Source: Collimonas rhizosphaerae
GTDB taxonomy: Bacteria > Pseudomonadota > Gammaproteobacteria > Burkholderiales > Burkholderiaceae_D
Direction: 5' to 3'
DNA length: 64,000 nt
Assembly: GCF_038896935.1 (NCBI RefSeq)
Contig: NZ_JBANDC010000004.1
Span: forward strand, 1-64,000
Positions within the stretch are counted from its first letter, which is position 1. Each line of letters begins with the position of its first letter. The notes under the pieces are model-generated. The model did no database searches. It was not told the DNA's origin and was given only the letters and a program-made list of their open reading frames with translations. Shown here in pieces: positions 41,458 through 50,421 of this stretch. The position numbers were made by a program, and so were the translations under genes.

Positions 41458-41967
41458 CTATTTAATTCGAGTTAGGGTAGGCCTTCCGCCTTTTTTTGGC
41501 GGTTCCGGATCTTTTTCCGGATCCGTCCCTGGCGAATTCTGTTTTGTGTCGCCGGTTGATGACGGCACCGAGCTCAGGATCGGCGTTACCGAGGCTGACG
41601 GTTCAGGATTAGCCTCCTGTTCGGAGGCGGCTTCGGTGTCTGTTTCAGCGGCTGGAGCCGATGGTTCGAACGCCATGCCCTGGCCGTTTTCGCGCGCATA
41701 GATCGCGATCACGTTATCCACCGGCACCGAGATTTCCCGCGAGACTCCGCCGAAACGGGCGCTGAAATTGACGAACTCGTTGTCCATCTTCAGGCCGCTG
41801 GTGGCTTCGAAACTGATGTTCAATACAATCTCGCCATTCTTGACGAACTGCATCGGCACGCGCGTGTGCGCGTCTACCCTGGCCGCCAGATACGGGGTGT
41901 AGCCATTGTCGGTGCACCATTCATAAATGGCGCGCAACAAATACGGTTTGGTAGAAGTTTCTGACAT
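41458..41967 (-). CDS. sspB: ClpXP protease specificity-enhancing factor SspB
   Basis: This 169-residue adaptor delivers ssrA-tagged proteins to ClpXP. The folded domain (about 1-110) has KPYLLRAIYEWCTDNGYTPYL, VLNISFEATSGL and FSARFGGVSREISVPV. A long acidic, disordered tail leads to the C-terminal ClpX-binding peptide, here ending GRPTLTRIK (family consensus RPxLRxVK). The ATG at 41967 gives the family start; an open stretch reaches 42027. It follows sspA with 79 bases between, as in the usual sspAB operon. Confidence 0.96.
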   Translation of the reverse strand: MSETSTKPYLLRAIYEWCTDNGYTPYLAARVDAHTRVPMQFVKNGEIVLNISFEATSGLKMDNEFVNFSARFGGVSREISVPVDNVIAIYARENGQGMAFEPSAPAAETDTEAASEQEANPEPSASVTPILSSVPSSTGDTKQNSPGTDPEKDPEPPKKGGRPTLTRIK

Positions 41968-42046
41968 GGGAAGCAACGGTACAAAATTAGGCACGGGCCG
42001 GCATGCGCCGCCGCAGCGGCGGCGCATGCCGGTAATCTACACGATC

Positions 42047-42658
42047 TTAACGACGCATGACTTTTTCGGACGGCGTCAGCGCTTCGATGTAGGCCGGGCG
42101 CGAGAAGATACGCTCAGCATACTTCATCAGCGGGGCAGCCGTCTTCGACAGTTCGATGCCGTAGTGATCCAGGCGCCACAGCAGCGGCGCGATGGCTACG
42201 TCCAGCATCGAGAACTCGTCGCCCAGCATGTATTTGTTCTTCAGGAACAAAGGCGCCAGCGTGGTCAGGCGGTCGCGGATTTCCGAGCGTGCCTTTTCGT
42301 GGCTCTTTTCTGCCGCTTTGGATTTCTCGTTCTCCAGCGTGTGCACGTGGATGAACAGTTCTTTCTCAAAGTTGAACAGCATCAGCCGCGCACGGGCGCG
42401 CATCAGCGGATCGGCCGGCATCAGCTGCGGATGCGGGAAACGTTCGTCGATGTATTCGTTGATGATATTGGATTCGTACAGGATCAGGTCGCGCTCGACC
42501 AGGATCGGCACTTGGCCATACGGATTCATGGTCGAGATGTCTTCCGGCTTGTTGAACAAGTCGACATCGCGAATTTCAAAGTCCATGCCCTTCTCGAACA
42601 GAACGAGACGGCAGCGTTGTGAAAATGGGCAGGTTGTACCCGAATAGAGAACCATCAT
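42047..42658 (-). CDS. sspA: stringent starvation protein A
   Basis: A 203-residue glutathione-transferase-fold protein: thioredoxin-like N-domain (LYSGTTCPFSQRCRLVLFEKGMDF, EDISTMNPYGQVPILVERD) and helical C-domain. SspA binds RNA polymerase and affects stationary-phase and acid-stress transcription; it lacks glutathione-transferase activity in characterised members. It sits between the bc1 genes and sspB in the order petABC-sspA-sspB, common in Betaproteobacteria. Two adjacent ATGs open the gene. Confidence 0.96.
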   Translation of the reverse strand: MMVLYSGTTCPFSQRCRLVLFEKGMDFEIRDVDLFNKPEDISTMNPYGQVPILVERDLILYESNIINEYIDERFPHPQLMPADPLMRARARLMLFNFEKELFIHVHTLENEKSKAAEKSHEKARSEIRDRLTTLAPLFLKNKYMLGDEFSMLDVAIAPLLWRLDHYGIELSKTAAPLMKYAERIFSRPAYIEALTPSEKVMRR

Positions 42659-42713
42659 TTTTATAGTTCCTTAGAAACAAAAGGGTGAGACCCGATACGG
42701 CTCACCCCAAAAC

Positions 42714-42738
42714 GCATACCCGCAAAATCGCGGGCATG
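42714..42738 (-). terminator. hairpin between petC and sspA
   Basis: CCCGC and GCGGG (with flanking pairs) form a short stem; on minus it is followed by a GTTTTGGGG tract. Probably a weak terminator or attenuator between the bc1 and ssp units. Confidence 0.5.
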
Positions 42739-42742
42739 AAAA

Positions 42743-43525
42743 CTACTTGACGTCTTTCCAGTATGACGCGTTGAGACGCCATGCCAGAACGAAGAACATG
42801 CCGAGGAACAGCAGGACCCAGACGCCAAGGCGCTTGCGGGTGTTCTGAGCAGGCTCGCCCATCCATGCAAGATAGGACACCAGGTCGGCGACTGCAACAT
42901 CGTATTCGACCTTGTTCATCTTGCCCGGCTTGACTTGCTCGAAACCGACAAACTTGTGTTCGGTCTTGCCCTCTTCGTGCGGATCTTTCACGTCTTCGTA
43001 TTTGGCAGTACGAATTCCTTCCAGTTCCCACAGAACGTGCGGCATGCCGACGTTAGGGAAGACCATGTTGTTCCAGCCCGTTGGACGGGTGTCGTCCTTG
43101 TAGAAAGTACGCAGATAAGTGTACAGCCAGTCCGGGCCGCTGCCGGCGCCGGACGCCTTGGCGCGGGCGATCACCGACAGGTCCGGAGGCGCTGCGCCGA
43201 ACCATGCCTTGCTGTCCTTCGGCGACATGGCGATGGTCATCAGGTCGCCCACTTTATCGCCGGTGAACAGCAGGTTGTTCTTGATCTGCTCGTCGCTCAG
43301 GCCGATATCGTGCAAGCGGTTGTAGCGCATCGACGATGCCGAGTGGCAGTTCAGGCAGTAGTTGACGAACAGCTTGGCGCCGTTCTGCAGCGCGGACAGG
43401 TTGTTGCTCTGTTCGGGCGCGGTATCCAGCGGATAACCGCCCTCTTCGCTGGCAAAAGCCAGGACCGGGAGCAGCACCAGAGTCGCCATCAATTTTTTTA
43501 TCAATGCGCTTTTTAGCAATGTCAT
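42743..43525 (-). CDS. petC: cytochrome c1 subunit of the bc1 complex
   Basis: This 260-residue protein has a signal peptide ending LAFAS, the haem-binding CLNCHS (C-x2-CH) and the Met axial ligand region TIAMSPKD, plus a C-terminal anchor (LGVWVLLFLGMFFVLAW). It passes electrons from the Rieske centre to soluble cytochrome c in the inner membrane/periplasm. AGAGGA precedes the ATG at 43525; an upstream in-frame ATG at 43564 overlaps petB. Third gene of petABC. Confidence 0.97.
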   Translation of the reverse strand: MTLLKSALIKKLMATLVLLPVLAFASEEGGYPLDTAPEQSNNLSALQNGAKLFVNYCLNCHSASSMRYNRLHDIGLSDEQIKNNLLFTGDKVGDLMTIAMSPKDSKAWFGAAPPDLSVIARAKASGAGSGPDWLYTYLRTFYKDDTRPTGWNNMVFPNVGMPHVLWELEGIRTAKYEDVKDPHEEGKTEHKFVGFEQVKPGKMNKVEYDVAVADLVSYLAWMGEPAQNTRKRLGVWVLLFLGMFFVLAWRLNASYWKDVK

Positions 43526-43541
43526 GTTCTTATCCTCTGGC

Positions 43542-44945
43542 TTAGTGCGGGTGATAGACAACACGGTCCGGCACTGGCTTGAATGTACCTGCGGCGCTCC
43601 ACCATGGCATCAGCAGGAAGAAGCCGAAGTAGATGAAAGTGCAGACCTTGGACACCAGGCCGCCGATCGCCGAAGGCGGCTGCACGCCGAGGTAGCCGAG
43701 CACCACGAAGGTGATCGCGAACAGGATGTAGATGTACTTGTGCCAGCTCGGACGGTAGCGGATCGACTTCACCTTGGAATGATCCAGCCAAGGCAGGCCG
43801 GCCAGGATGACGACCGAGACGCCCATCAGCACCACGCCGAAGAACTTGGCGTCGAACACGAACATGGCGCCGATGATGGCCAGGCCGATGACCGAAGCGG
43901 CGATCTTGAGCATGCTGCTCAGGCTCGATTTCAGCCACAGCAGGGCGACAAAGGCGGCGACGCCGACTTGCAGGTAGACGATGAAGTCAGAAGTGACTGC
44001 GCGCAGGATCGAGTAGTAAGGCGTGAAATACCAGACCGGGGCGATATGCGGCGGCGTCTTCAGCGAATCGGCCGGGACGAAGTTGTTGTACTCGAGGAAG
44101 TAGCCGCCCATTTCAGGACCGAAGAACACCACGGTGCTGAACACGATCAGGAACACGGCAACCGCCATCACGTCGTGCACCGAGTAGTAAGGGTGGAACG
44201 GCACGCCGTCCAGCGGCACGCCCTTGGCGTCCAGCTTTTCCTTGATCTCGACGCCGTCAGGATTGTTCGAACCCACTTCATGCAGGGCGATGATGTGCGC
44301 CACCACCAGGCCGATCAGGACCAGCGGGATCGCGATCACGTGGAACGAGAAGAAGCGGTTCAGGGTAGCGTCGGAGACCACGTAGTCGCCGCGGATCCAC
44401 AGCGACAGGTCAGGGCCGATGAAAGGAATCGCACCGAACAGGTTGACGATAACCTGCGCGCCCCAGTAAGACATCTGGCCCCATGGCAGCAGGTAGCCCA
44501 TGAACGCTTCGCCCATCAGGCACAGGAAAATGCCGACGCCGAACAGCCATACCAGCTCGCGCGGTTTGCGGTAGGAGCCGTACAGCAGGCCGCGCACCAT
44601 GTGCAGGTAGACCACGATGAAGAAAGCCGAAGCGCCGGTCGAGTGCATGTAGCGCACCAGCCAGCCCCATGGCACGTCGCGCATGATGTATTCGACGGAA
44701 GCAAACGCCAGGGCGGCGTCCGGCTTGTAATGCATGACCAGGAAGATCCCGGTGACGATCTGGATCACCAGCACCAGCAGCGCCAGCGAACCGAAGGCGT
44801 ACCAGAAGTTGAAGTTCTTTGGCGCGTAGTACTCGGACAGATGGGCTTTCCAGGTCGAGGTGACGGGGAAACGCGCATCGACCCAGTTCAGCGCCTTGTC
44901 GGCGATGGGAGCATCGGCCGGCAGCTGTTTTTCGTGGAATGCCAT
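43542..44945 (-). CDS. petB: cytochrome b subunit of the bc1 complex
   Basis: This 467-residue integral membrane protein carries two haems b and the quinol sites. Eight transmembrane helices are visible, with haem ligands in STGASAFFIVVYLHMVRG and FSFHVIAIPLVLIGLVVAHI, and the Qo-site PEW-type loop seen near PVWYFTPYYSILRAV (here PVWYF). It starts two bases after the petA stop. The long open frame on the opposite strand is a shadow of its codon bias. Confidence 0.97.
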   Translation of the reverse strand: MAFHEKQLPADAPIADKALNWVDARFPVTSTWKAHLSEYYAPKNFNFWYAFGSLALLVLVIQIVTGIFLVMHYKPDAALAFASVEYIMRDVPWGWLVRYMHSTGASAFFIVVYLHMVRGLLYGSYRKPRELVWLFGVGIFLCLMGEAFMGYLLPWGQMSYWGAQVIVNLFGAIPFIGPDLSLWIRGDYVVSDATLNRFFSFHVIAIPLVLIGLVVAHIIALHEVGSNNPDGVEIKEKLDAKGVPLDGVPFHPYYSVHDVMAVAVFLIVFSTVVFFGPEMGGYFLEYNNFVPADSLKTPPHIAPVWYFTPYYSILRAVTSDFIVYLQVGVAAFVALLWLKSSLSSMLKIAASVIGLAIIGAMFVFDAKFFGVVLMGVSVVILAGLPWLDHSKVKSIRYRPSWHKYIYILFAITFVVLGYLGVQPPSAIGGLVSKVCTFIYFGFFLLMPWWSAAGTFKPVPDRVVYHPH

Positions 44946-44947
44946 GA

Positions 44948-45568
44948 TTAAGCCTCACCTTTCTCGTCTTTACCAATGACGATCTTGGTATCGGACAGGT
45001 ACATGTAGCGTGGCACGTCGAGGTTGTTTGGCGCCGGCTTGTTCTTGAAAACACGGCCGGCCAGGTCGAAGGTCGAACCGTGGCAGGGGCAAAGGAAGCC
45101 GCCTTGCCAGTCGTCCGGCAGCGAAGGCTGGGCGCCAGGGACGAATTTCGAGGATGGCGAACAGCCGAGGTGCGGGCAGATCCCGACCAGCACCAGGGTT
45201 TCTTCGTGGCCGGCGCGGCCGCGGTTGTTCGACTTGTTCTTGCAGTAGTCGGGCAAGTCCATGGTGTAGGGCTTGAGCGACTCGGGGTCGGCGACTTCGG
45301 AGGCGGTGTGTTCCAGCCCCTTCATCTGTTCCGGGGTGCGTTTCATGATCCAGACTGGCTTGCCGCGCCATTCGAACACTTGCATCTCGCCGGGTTTAAT
45401 GCCGGAAATATCCACTTCCACCGGTGCACCCGCGGCTTTTGCGCGTTCGGATGGCTGGAAAGTGGAGACAAAGGCCCCCGCCGTCGCCAAACCGGCCACA
45501 CCGCCTGCCGCGCATGTAGCCACGAGCAATCCACGTCGACCGGAGTCGACCTGCTTTTCGATACTCAT
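44948..45568 (-). CDS. petA: ubiquinol-cytochrome c reductase Rieske iron-sulfur subunit
   Basis: This 206-residue protein has an N-terminal Tat-type signal anchor (SGRRGLLVATCAAGG) and the Rieske [2Fe-2S] ligands in CPHLGCSP and CPCHGSTFD. It accepts the first electron from quinol at the Qo site and shuttles it to cytochrome c1. First gene of petABC; its promoter lies in the 290-base divergent gap with mscL. Confidence 0.97.
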   Translation of the reverse strand: MSIEKQVDSGRRGLLVATCAAGGVAGLATAGAFVSTFQPSERAKAAGAPVEVDISGIKPGEMQVFEWRGKPVWIMKRTPEQMKGLEHTASEVADPESLKPYTMDLPDYCKNKSNNRGRAGHEETLVLVGICPHLGCSPSSKFVPGAQPSLPDDWQGGFLCPCHGSTFDLAGRVFKNKPAPNNLDVPRYMYLSDTKIVIGKDEKGEA

Positions 45569-45860
45569 ACCAACCCCAATCAGTCAAAATACGAAACTTG
45601 CACGGAACTTCTAGCAACCCTAGATTATATCGAAGCTAAGGACTGTTTTAAAGGAAATACATGCAGCCATGTACAAAATCAGCCAAATCCATGGAAACTG
45701 CTGCTAAATCTGGCACAATTTCCTTCAGAAGCTCATTCTTGCACTGCAGCAAGCTTGCCCAGGGGTGGAAAATAACAAGAATTGACAAATTTGTCCTTTT
45801 AATCCGGCCGCGATCGCAGTATCTTCCCGATGATCAACATTAGTTATGGAGAAACAACAC

Positions 45861-46271
45861 ATGGGCATGATGCAAGAATTCAAGACCTTTGCCCTCAAAG
45901 GCAACGTCATGGACCTGGCGGTCGGCGTGATCATCGGCGGCGCGTTCGGCAAGATCGTCGACTCCCTGGTGCAAGACATCATCATGCCGGTGGTCGGCAA
46001 GATCTTCGGCGGCCTTGATTTTGCCAACCACTACTTTCCGCTCAACGGCCAGGGCACTGAACTGACGCTGGCGGAAGCGAAGAAAGCCGGCGCTGTGCTG
46101 GCCTACGGCAACTTCATCACCATTGCGCTGAATTTCATCATCCTGGCTTTCGTGATTTTCCAGATGGTGCGCATCATCAACAAGCTGCGCGGCGAAGTGC
46201 CGCCGGCGCCTGCCGCCGATCCGGAAAACACCGTGCTGCTGCGCGAGATCCGCGACTCGCTGAAAAAGTAA
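45861..46271 (+). CDS. mscL: large-conductance mechanosensitive channel
   Basis: This 136-residue channel subunit starts MGMMQEFKTFALKGNVMDLAVG and has two transmembrane helices (about 15-45 and 75-105) and a C-terminal helix (ENTVLLREIRDSLKK). It forms a pentamer that opens under membrane tension to release solutes on osmotic downshift. An ATG at 45846 overlaps the GGAG that serves the ATG at 45861, so the latter is taken. A terminator follows. Confidence 0.96.
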   Translation: MGMMQEFKTFALKGNVMDLAVGVIIGGAFGKIVDSLVQDIIMPVVGKIFGGLDFANHYFPLNGQGTELTLAEAKKAGAVLAYGNFITIALNFIILAFVIFQMVRIINKLRGEVPPAPAADPENTVLLREIRDSLKK

Positions 46272-46293
46272 CCGACGCTTGCGCCGATCGCCG

Positions 46294-46324
46294 AAGCCCG
46301 CTGCCAGCAGCGGGCTTTTGTTTT
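46294..46324 (+). terminator. intrinsic terminator of mscL
   Basis: AAGCCCGCTG and CAGCGGGCTT form a ten-pair stem with a four-base loop, followed by a T-rich tract. Confidence 0.92.
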
Positions 46325-46463
46325 TGGCGGGCCCGGGATAGCCGATTTGCAGGTTGCGGCACAAGTTACCATGCGTTAATCTGCACAATAACCGGCTTGG
46401 CTCCGCAACAACAAAATCCAGGCGCGGCACACAACGGCGGCACTGCGCGCAAAGGAAGCCGAA

Positions 46464-47048
46464 TTGCCCTCCCAGGACTTGCAACCGGAACAATTGAAAG
46501 CCTGGCTTGCCGCAGCCGTGCGCAAGGACGCCGCCGCCTTCCGCGCGCTCTACGACGCCACCTCGCCGAAACTGTTCGGCTTCGCGCTGCGTATACTAGT
46601 TAAGCGCGAGTGGGCGGAAGAAGTGCTGCAGGAAAGTTTCGTCAGCATCTGGAACAACGCCGACAGCTACCAGGCCAGCCTGGCGGCTCCGATGACCTGG
46701 ATGACCACCATCGTGCGCAACAAGGCATTCGATTTCCTGCGGCGCACGGACAGCGCGGTCGAAATCGATGCCGATACATTTGACAAGGAAGTCATGGACG
46801 CCATGGAAAGCGCCGACCCGACGCCGCTGGAGGCGCTGCAGCTGACTGCCGACGCCAAGGCGCTGGCGCATTGCCTGGCGCACCTGGAAGCCATGCAACG
46901 GCAAGCGATTGCCCTGTCGTTTTATCACGACCTGTCGCATAGCGAAGTGGCGGCGCAGCTGCAGCTGCCGATCGGCACCGTCAAGACCTGGATCCGGCGC
47001 GGCCTGGAGCGCCTCAAGGGCTGCCTCGGCAAGCTGGGGAGCGCCTGA
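46464..47048 (+). CDS. ECF-type RNA polymerase sigma factor
   Basis: A 194-residue sigma factor with region 2 (EVLQESFVSIWNNADSYQ, MTTIVRNKAFDFLRR) and region 4 (LSHSEVAAQLQLPIGTVKTWIRRGLERLKGCL). The likely start is TTG at 46464 behind AAAGGA; no ATG fits better. It overlaps the anti-sigma gene by one base and resembles the SigK/RskA-type pairs. Signal and regulon are unknown. Confidence 0.93.
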   Translation: MPSQDLQPEQLKAWLAAAVRKDAAAFRALYDATSPKLFGFALRILVKREWAEEVLQESFVSIWNNADSYQASLAAPMTWMTTIVRNKAFDFLRRTDSAVEIDADTFDKEVMDAMESADPTPLEALQLTADAKALAHCLAHLEAMQRQAIALSFYHDLSHSEVAAQLQLPIGTVKTWIRRGLERLKGCLGKLGSA

Positions 47049-47773
47049 TGGATATCGAACGCAATCCCGTCCTGGTCGACAAGCTGGCTTCCGAATACGC
47101 GCTCGGCGCCTTGCAGGGCGGCGCGCGGCGCCGTTTTGAAACGCTGCTGCGGCGGCACGCCGTGCTGCGCCAGGCTGTCGCCGAATGGCAGGACCGCCTG
47201 CATCCCATGGCCGAACTGGCGCCGACGGCCCAGCCACCCGCAGCAGTCTGGTCGGCCATCGCAGCCAAACTCGACCTGCCGCGCAAACCGCAGCGCAAGC
47301 GCTCGATCTGGTTCGAGCTGCGCGAAGACCTGAGCTTTTGGCGCGGCCTGGGCCTGGTTTCGACCACCGCCGCCATCATCCTGACCTCGCTGCTGCTGTC
47401 CAGGCAGGAGCTGCCGCCGGTGCCAGCGGCACCTGCGGTATCGTATATCGCCATGCTGAGCAACGAACAGGCGCAGCCGATCGCCGTGGTGACTGGCGAC
47501 GCACCAGGCGGCCGCCTGCTGGTCAAGCTGGTGGTCCCGCAGAAGATCGCATCCGACAAGAGCCTGGAATTGTGGGCGGTGCCGAAGGAAGGGCCGCCGC
47601 GCTCGCTCGGCCTGCTGGAAGCCAACGGCAGCATCAGCCTGGCGCTGCCGGCCGACGCCACGCCGCAGACGGTGCCGCTGCTGGCGGTGACGCTGGAGCC
47701 GAAAGGCGGATCGCAGGACCCCAAGGGACCGACCGGCCCGATCCTGTTCAAAGGCGCCTGGGTCCGTATATAG
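47048..47773 (+). CDS. anti-sigma-K-type membrane anti-sigma factor
   Basis: This 241-residue protein has an N-terminal anti-sigma region (about 1-75, with LASEYALGALQGGARRRFETLL, the RskA/zinc-less type), one transmembrane segment (FWRGLGLVSTTAAIILTSLLL, about 97-117) and a periplasmic RskA domain (about 130-241) ending in FKGAWVRI. It would hold the adjacent sigma factor at the membrane until a periplasmic signal releases it. Coupled by a one-base overlap (TGATG). Confidence 0.9.
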   Translation: MDIERNPVLVDKLASEYALGALQGGARRRFETLLRRHAVLRQAVAEWQDRLHPMAELAPTAQPPAAVWSAIAAKLDLPRKPQRKRSIWFELREDLSFWRGLGLVSTTAAIILTSLLLSRQELPPVPAAPAVSYIAMLSNEQAQPIAVVTGDAPGGRLLVKLVVPQKIASDKSLELWAVPKEGPPRSLGLLEANGSISLALPADATPQTVPLLAVTLEPKGGSQDPKGPTGPILFKGAWVRI

Positions 47774-47779
47774 CGGCCG

Positions 47780-48946
47780 TCAGCGCTCGTCGTTGCCGAT
47801 GGTGATGATGCGCATCAGGAAGCGGTATACAAAAAAAGCCGTGCCGTGCCAGAGACGCGTGCGCCAGGAACGATGGTTGAAGGCGTCGGCGGATATCGGC
47901 TCGCCGTCGGCAATTCCGCTTGCTATCTGCTGTCGCAGCGCACGCGAAAAATCGGCGTCCGTCACCACTACATTGGCTTCCTGGTTCACCAGCAGGCTGA
48001 AGCCATCGAAATTGCTGGAGCCGACGGTGGCCCAATCGTCATCGATCACCGCCACTTTTGCATGCAGCGCGGTCTTGCGGTATTCGACGATCTTGACGCC
48101 GGCTTTCAGCAGTTTCGGATAATAGGAATGGCTGACGGCATCCTGCAGCCGGAACTGCCCCACTCCCAGCAACAAAGTGACATCGACTCCTCGCATCGCT
48201 GCCTGTTCTAGGCCGCGCCGCAATTTCCGGCTGGGTGCGAAATAAGGACTGGTCAGCAAGGCGCTCTCGCGCGCATGGCCGAGCGCCTGCAGGTAGGCGC
48301 GCTGGATGGTGCGGCGATTGCGCAGGTTATCGCGCAGTACCAGGCCGGCCGAGGCTGGACCATGGGCGAGGCCGCGGCCCTTGAAACGGGTGCGCTTGAA
48401 TTGCCGGAGACGCGCCAGCAGTTTCATCTCGCCCAGGCGCAGCCATTGCGCCTCCAGTTCGATATGGATCACGTTCACCAGCGCGCCGCTGATGCCGACC
48501 GCAAAATCCCAGCGCGGCGCCGGCAGCGGCAGGCGCAGGTCGTCGTCGGACACCATGTCGTCGATGATGTTGAGGCCGCCGACAAAACCGACCTGGCGGT
48601 CGACCACGCAGATCTTGCGGTGCATGCGGGCCACGCCGCGCCGGAACCAGGGGTTGAAGCTGCGGTACATGACGCCGCTGGCCGCGAACTCCTGCTGCAG
48701 CGACGCCGAGCGCTGGCGGCCGGTGCCCAGCCAGTCGGCAATTACCCTGACCGCGACGCCGCGCTGGGCGGCGCGAGTGAGCGCCTCCTGCACCAGCTGC
48801 GCGGTGTCGTCATCGGCAAAGATGTAGGTTTCCAGGTAAATTTCGGCGCGGGCAGCGTCGATGGCGGCAACCAGCGCCGGAAAAAAGGCCGCGCCGTTGT
48901 GCAACAGCGTGATGTGGTTATCTGCGCAGAGGGTTACCGCGCGCAT
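47780..48946 (-). CDS. clsB: cardiolipin synthase B
   Basis: A 388-residue phospholipase-D-superfamily enzyme with two HKD motifs: MHRKICVVDRQVGFVGG and LHAKVAVIDDDWATVGSSN, each followed by the family's Gly/Ser-Asn signature. ClsB makes cardiolipin from phosphatidylglycerol (and in E. coli can use phosphatidylethanolamine poorly). No N-terminal membrane helices, as expected for ClsB rather than ClsA. It follows an endonuclease-family gene, the same pair as ybhP-clsB in enterobacteria. Confidence 0.93.
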   Translation of the reverse strand: MRAVTLCADNHITLLHNGAAFFPALVAAIDAARAEIYLETYIFADDDTAQLVQEALTRAAQRGVAVRVIADWLGTGRQRSASLQQEFAASGVMYRSFNPWFRRGVARMHRKICVVDRQVGFVGGLNIIDDMVSDDDLRLPLPAPRWDFAVGISGALVNVIHIELEAQWLRLGEMKLLARLRQFKRTRFKGRGLAHGPASAGLVLRDNLRNRRTIQRAYLQALGHARESALLTSPYFAPSRKLRRGLEQAAMRGVDVTLLLGVGQFRLQDAVSHSYYPKLLKAGVKIVEYRKTALHAKVAVIDDDWATVGSSNFDGFSLLVNQEANVVVTDADFSRALRQQIASGIADGEPISADAFNHRSWRTRLWHGTAFFVYRFLMRIITIGNDER

Positions 48947-49009
48947 GCGATGGAAAAGAGGAGAGACGACATCCGGCCGGTCTTTCTGAAGTCATGGTTG
49001 ATGCTGCCA

Positions 49010-49816
49010 TTATCGCAATTTGAGCGTCGCCACGATAGGCGCATGATCGGACAGTTTTGCCCATTCCGCGCCATGCAGGACTTCCGCCGATTCTACCGTA
49101 AAGCCGCGCAGGTAAATCCGGTCCAGCCGCAGCCAGGGAAAAGCCGCCGGAAAAGTGCGCGCCGGCTTCAGTTTCGGCTTGCGCCCTATCAGCTGCTGCA
49201 GGTAAGAACCGACGCCCTGCATGACGCTCGCGGTGGCGATCCGCTCGTCGAATATTTCGGCGACATCGAGCCGCGCCCGCAGCAATTCGCTGAGGCGATT
49301 GCCCCAGTCGTTGAAATCGCCGGCGATGATCAGCGGCGCGCCCGGCGGCGACGAGCTGCGCACCGCCTCGATCAGGGCCGCGGTCTGGCGCCGGCGGCCG
49401 CCGCCGAACAAGCCCAGGTGCACCACATAACAATGGATATCGGTGAATTCGGTCTTGAGGACGCAGTGCAGGATGCCGCGCGCCTCGTACGCATGGTCTG
49501 ACACATCCTGGTTGCTTTGCGAACCGATTTCAAAACGGCTCAGCAAGGCGTTGCCGTGGTGGCCGTGGTCGTACACGGCGTTCATGCCGTAGGCAGCGTG
49601 GTGCGAATCGCCGGCCAGGAAATCATGCTGGGCCTGCTCCGGCCAGTGCGCCGCGTGGCGCGCCGCCATCAGGTCATGCCTGCCCTGCACTTCCTGCAGG
49701 AAAAAAATGTCGGCTTCCATCTGGCTCAGCGCCTGTTTCAGCGCATGCACGCGCGGCCGGCTGCCCAGCGATGACACCCCTTTGTGGATGTTGTAGGTTG
49801 CAATGCGCAGTTTCAT
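49010..49816 (-). CDS. endonuclease/exonuclease/phosphatase-family protein (YbhP-like)
   Basis: A 268-residue EEP-fold metal-dependent phosphodiesterase with RIATYNIHKGV, FFLQEVQGRHD, the catalytic GDFNDWGN and the C-terminal SDHAPIVATL. The conserved neighbour of clsB suggests a lipid or phosphodiester role, but the substrate is unknown. It has no signal peptide. 63 bases separate it from clsB on the same strand, so cotranscription is likely. Confidence 0.92.
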   Translation of the reverse strand: MKLRIATYNIHKGVSSLGSRPRVHALKQALSQMEADIFFLQEVQGRHDLMAARHAAHWPEQAQHDFLAGDSHHAAYGMNAVYDHGHHGNALLSRFEIGSQSNQDVSDHAYEARGILHCVLKTEFTDIHCYVVHLGLFGGGRRRQTAALIEAVRSSSPPGAPLIIAGDFNDWGNRLSELLRARLDVAEIFDERIATASVMQGVGSYLQQLIGRKPKLKPARTFPAAFPWLRLDRIYLRGFTVESAEVLHGAEWAKLSDHAPIVATLKLR

Positions 49817-49826
49817 GACTCTTCAG

Positions 49827-50291
49827 CTATTCAACAAGATGGCGCGGCAACTGCAGGATGGCTTCGGCATTCGACGGCGAAAAACACGCGTCCGCAGCTT
49901 CCCGGTACGGCAGCCACTTGTACTGCAAATGTTCGCGCGGCGCGAGCGTCACCGGGACATCGTCCGGCACCAGCAGGCCGAACACGTGCTCGGTATTTTT
50001 TGTGACGCCAGGCGCATAGCGATGGCGCCAGACCGGATAAATCTCATACACGTTGGCGACACCCCAGTCGCGCAGGTTGGACAGCGGCACGGCGCCCGCC
50101 TCGGCAGCCACCACGATGCCGGTTTCTTCCTTTACTTCACGCATCGCCGTCACCTCCAGGGTTTCGTCCGGGAAGTCCTTGGAACCGGTGACCGATTGCC
50201 AATAGTCCAGCTTGTCGGCCCGCTCCATCAACAACACCTGGAGATCTTCTGTATAGATAACAACCAGCACCGATTCGGGAATTTTATACAT
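49827..50291 (-). CDS. nudB: dihydroneopterin triphosphate diphosphatase
   Basis: A 154-residue Nudix hydrolase that removes pyrophosphate from dihydroneopterin triphosphate in folate synthesis. It starts MYKIPESVLVVIYT, as NudB proteins do, with VLLMERADKLDYWQSVTGSK and the Nudix helix MREVKEETGI. ATGs at 50327 and 50369 would add a non-conserved extension. It lies ten bases before the clsB partner gene, in the same run of minus-strand genes. Confidence 0.92.
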   Translation of the reverse strand: MYKIPESVLVVIYTEDLQVLLMERADKLDYWQSVTGSKDFPDETLEVTAMREVKEETGIVVAAEAGAVPLSNLRDWGVANVYEIYPVWRHRYAPGVTKNTEHVFGLLVPDDVPVTLAPREHLQYKWLPYREAADACFSPSNAEAILQLPRHLVE

Positions 50292-50372
50292 GCAGGAAAA
50301 GTCGGCAAAAAATTGAAAAAGCGCCATCGCGTCATAAAGCACCACTATAAACCTGTTTGGCCCCGGCATAAA

Positions 50373-50396
50373 AAAAGCGCGGTAAACCGCGCTTTT
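50373..50396 (-). terminator. terminator after aspS
   Basis: AAAAGCGCGGT and ACCGCGCTTTT form a perfect stem with A and T runs on both sides, 26 bases past the aspS stop on minus. Confidence 0.88.
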
Positions 50397-50421
50397 CCTT
50401 TTGCTGCTTTTTGCCTGGAAA

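Noticed and set aside
43524..44951. 475-codon frame antisense to petB
   Set aside because: Codon-bias shadow of an unmistakable cytochrome b gene; its translation is rich in His, Gln and Asp with no domain.
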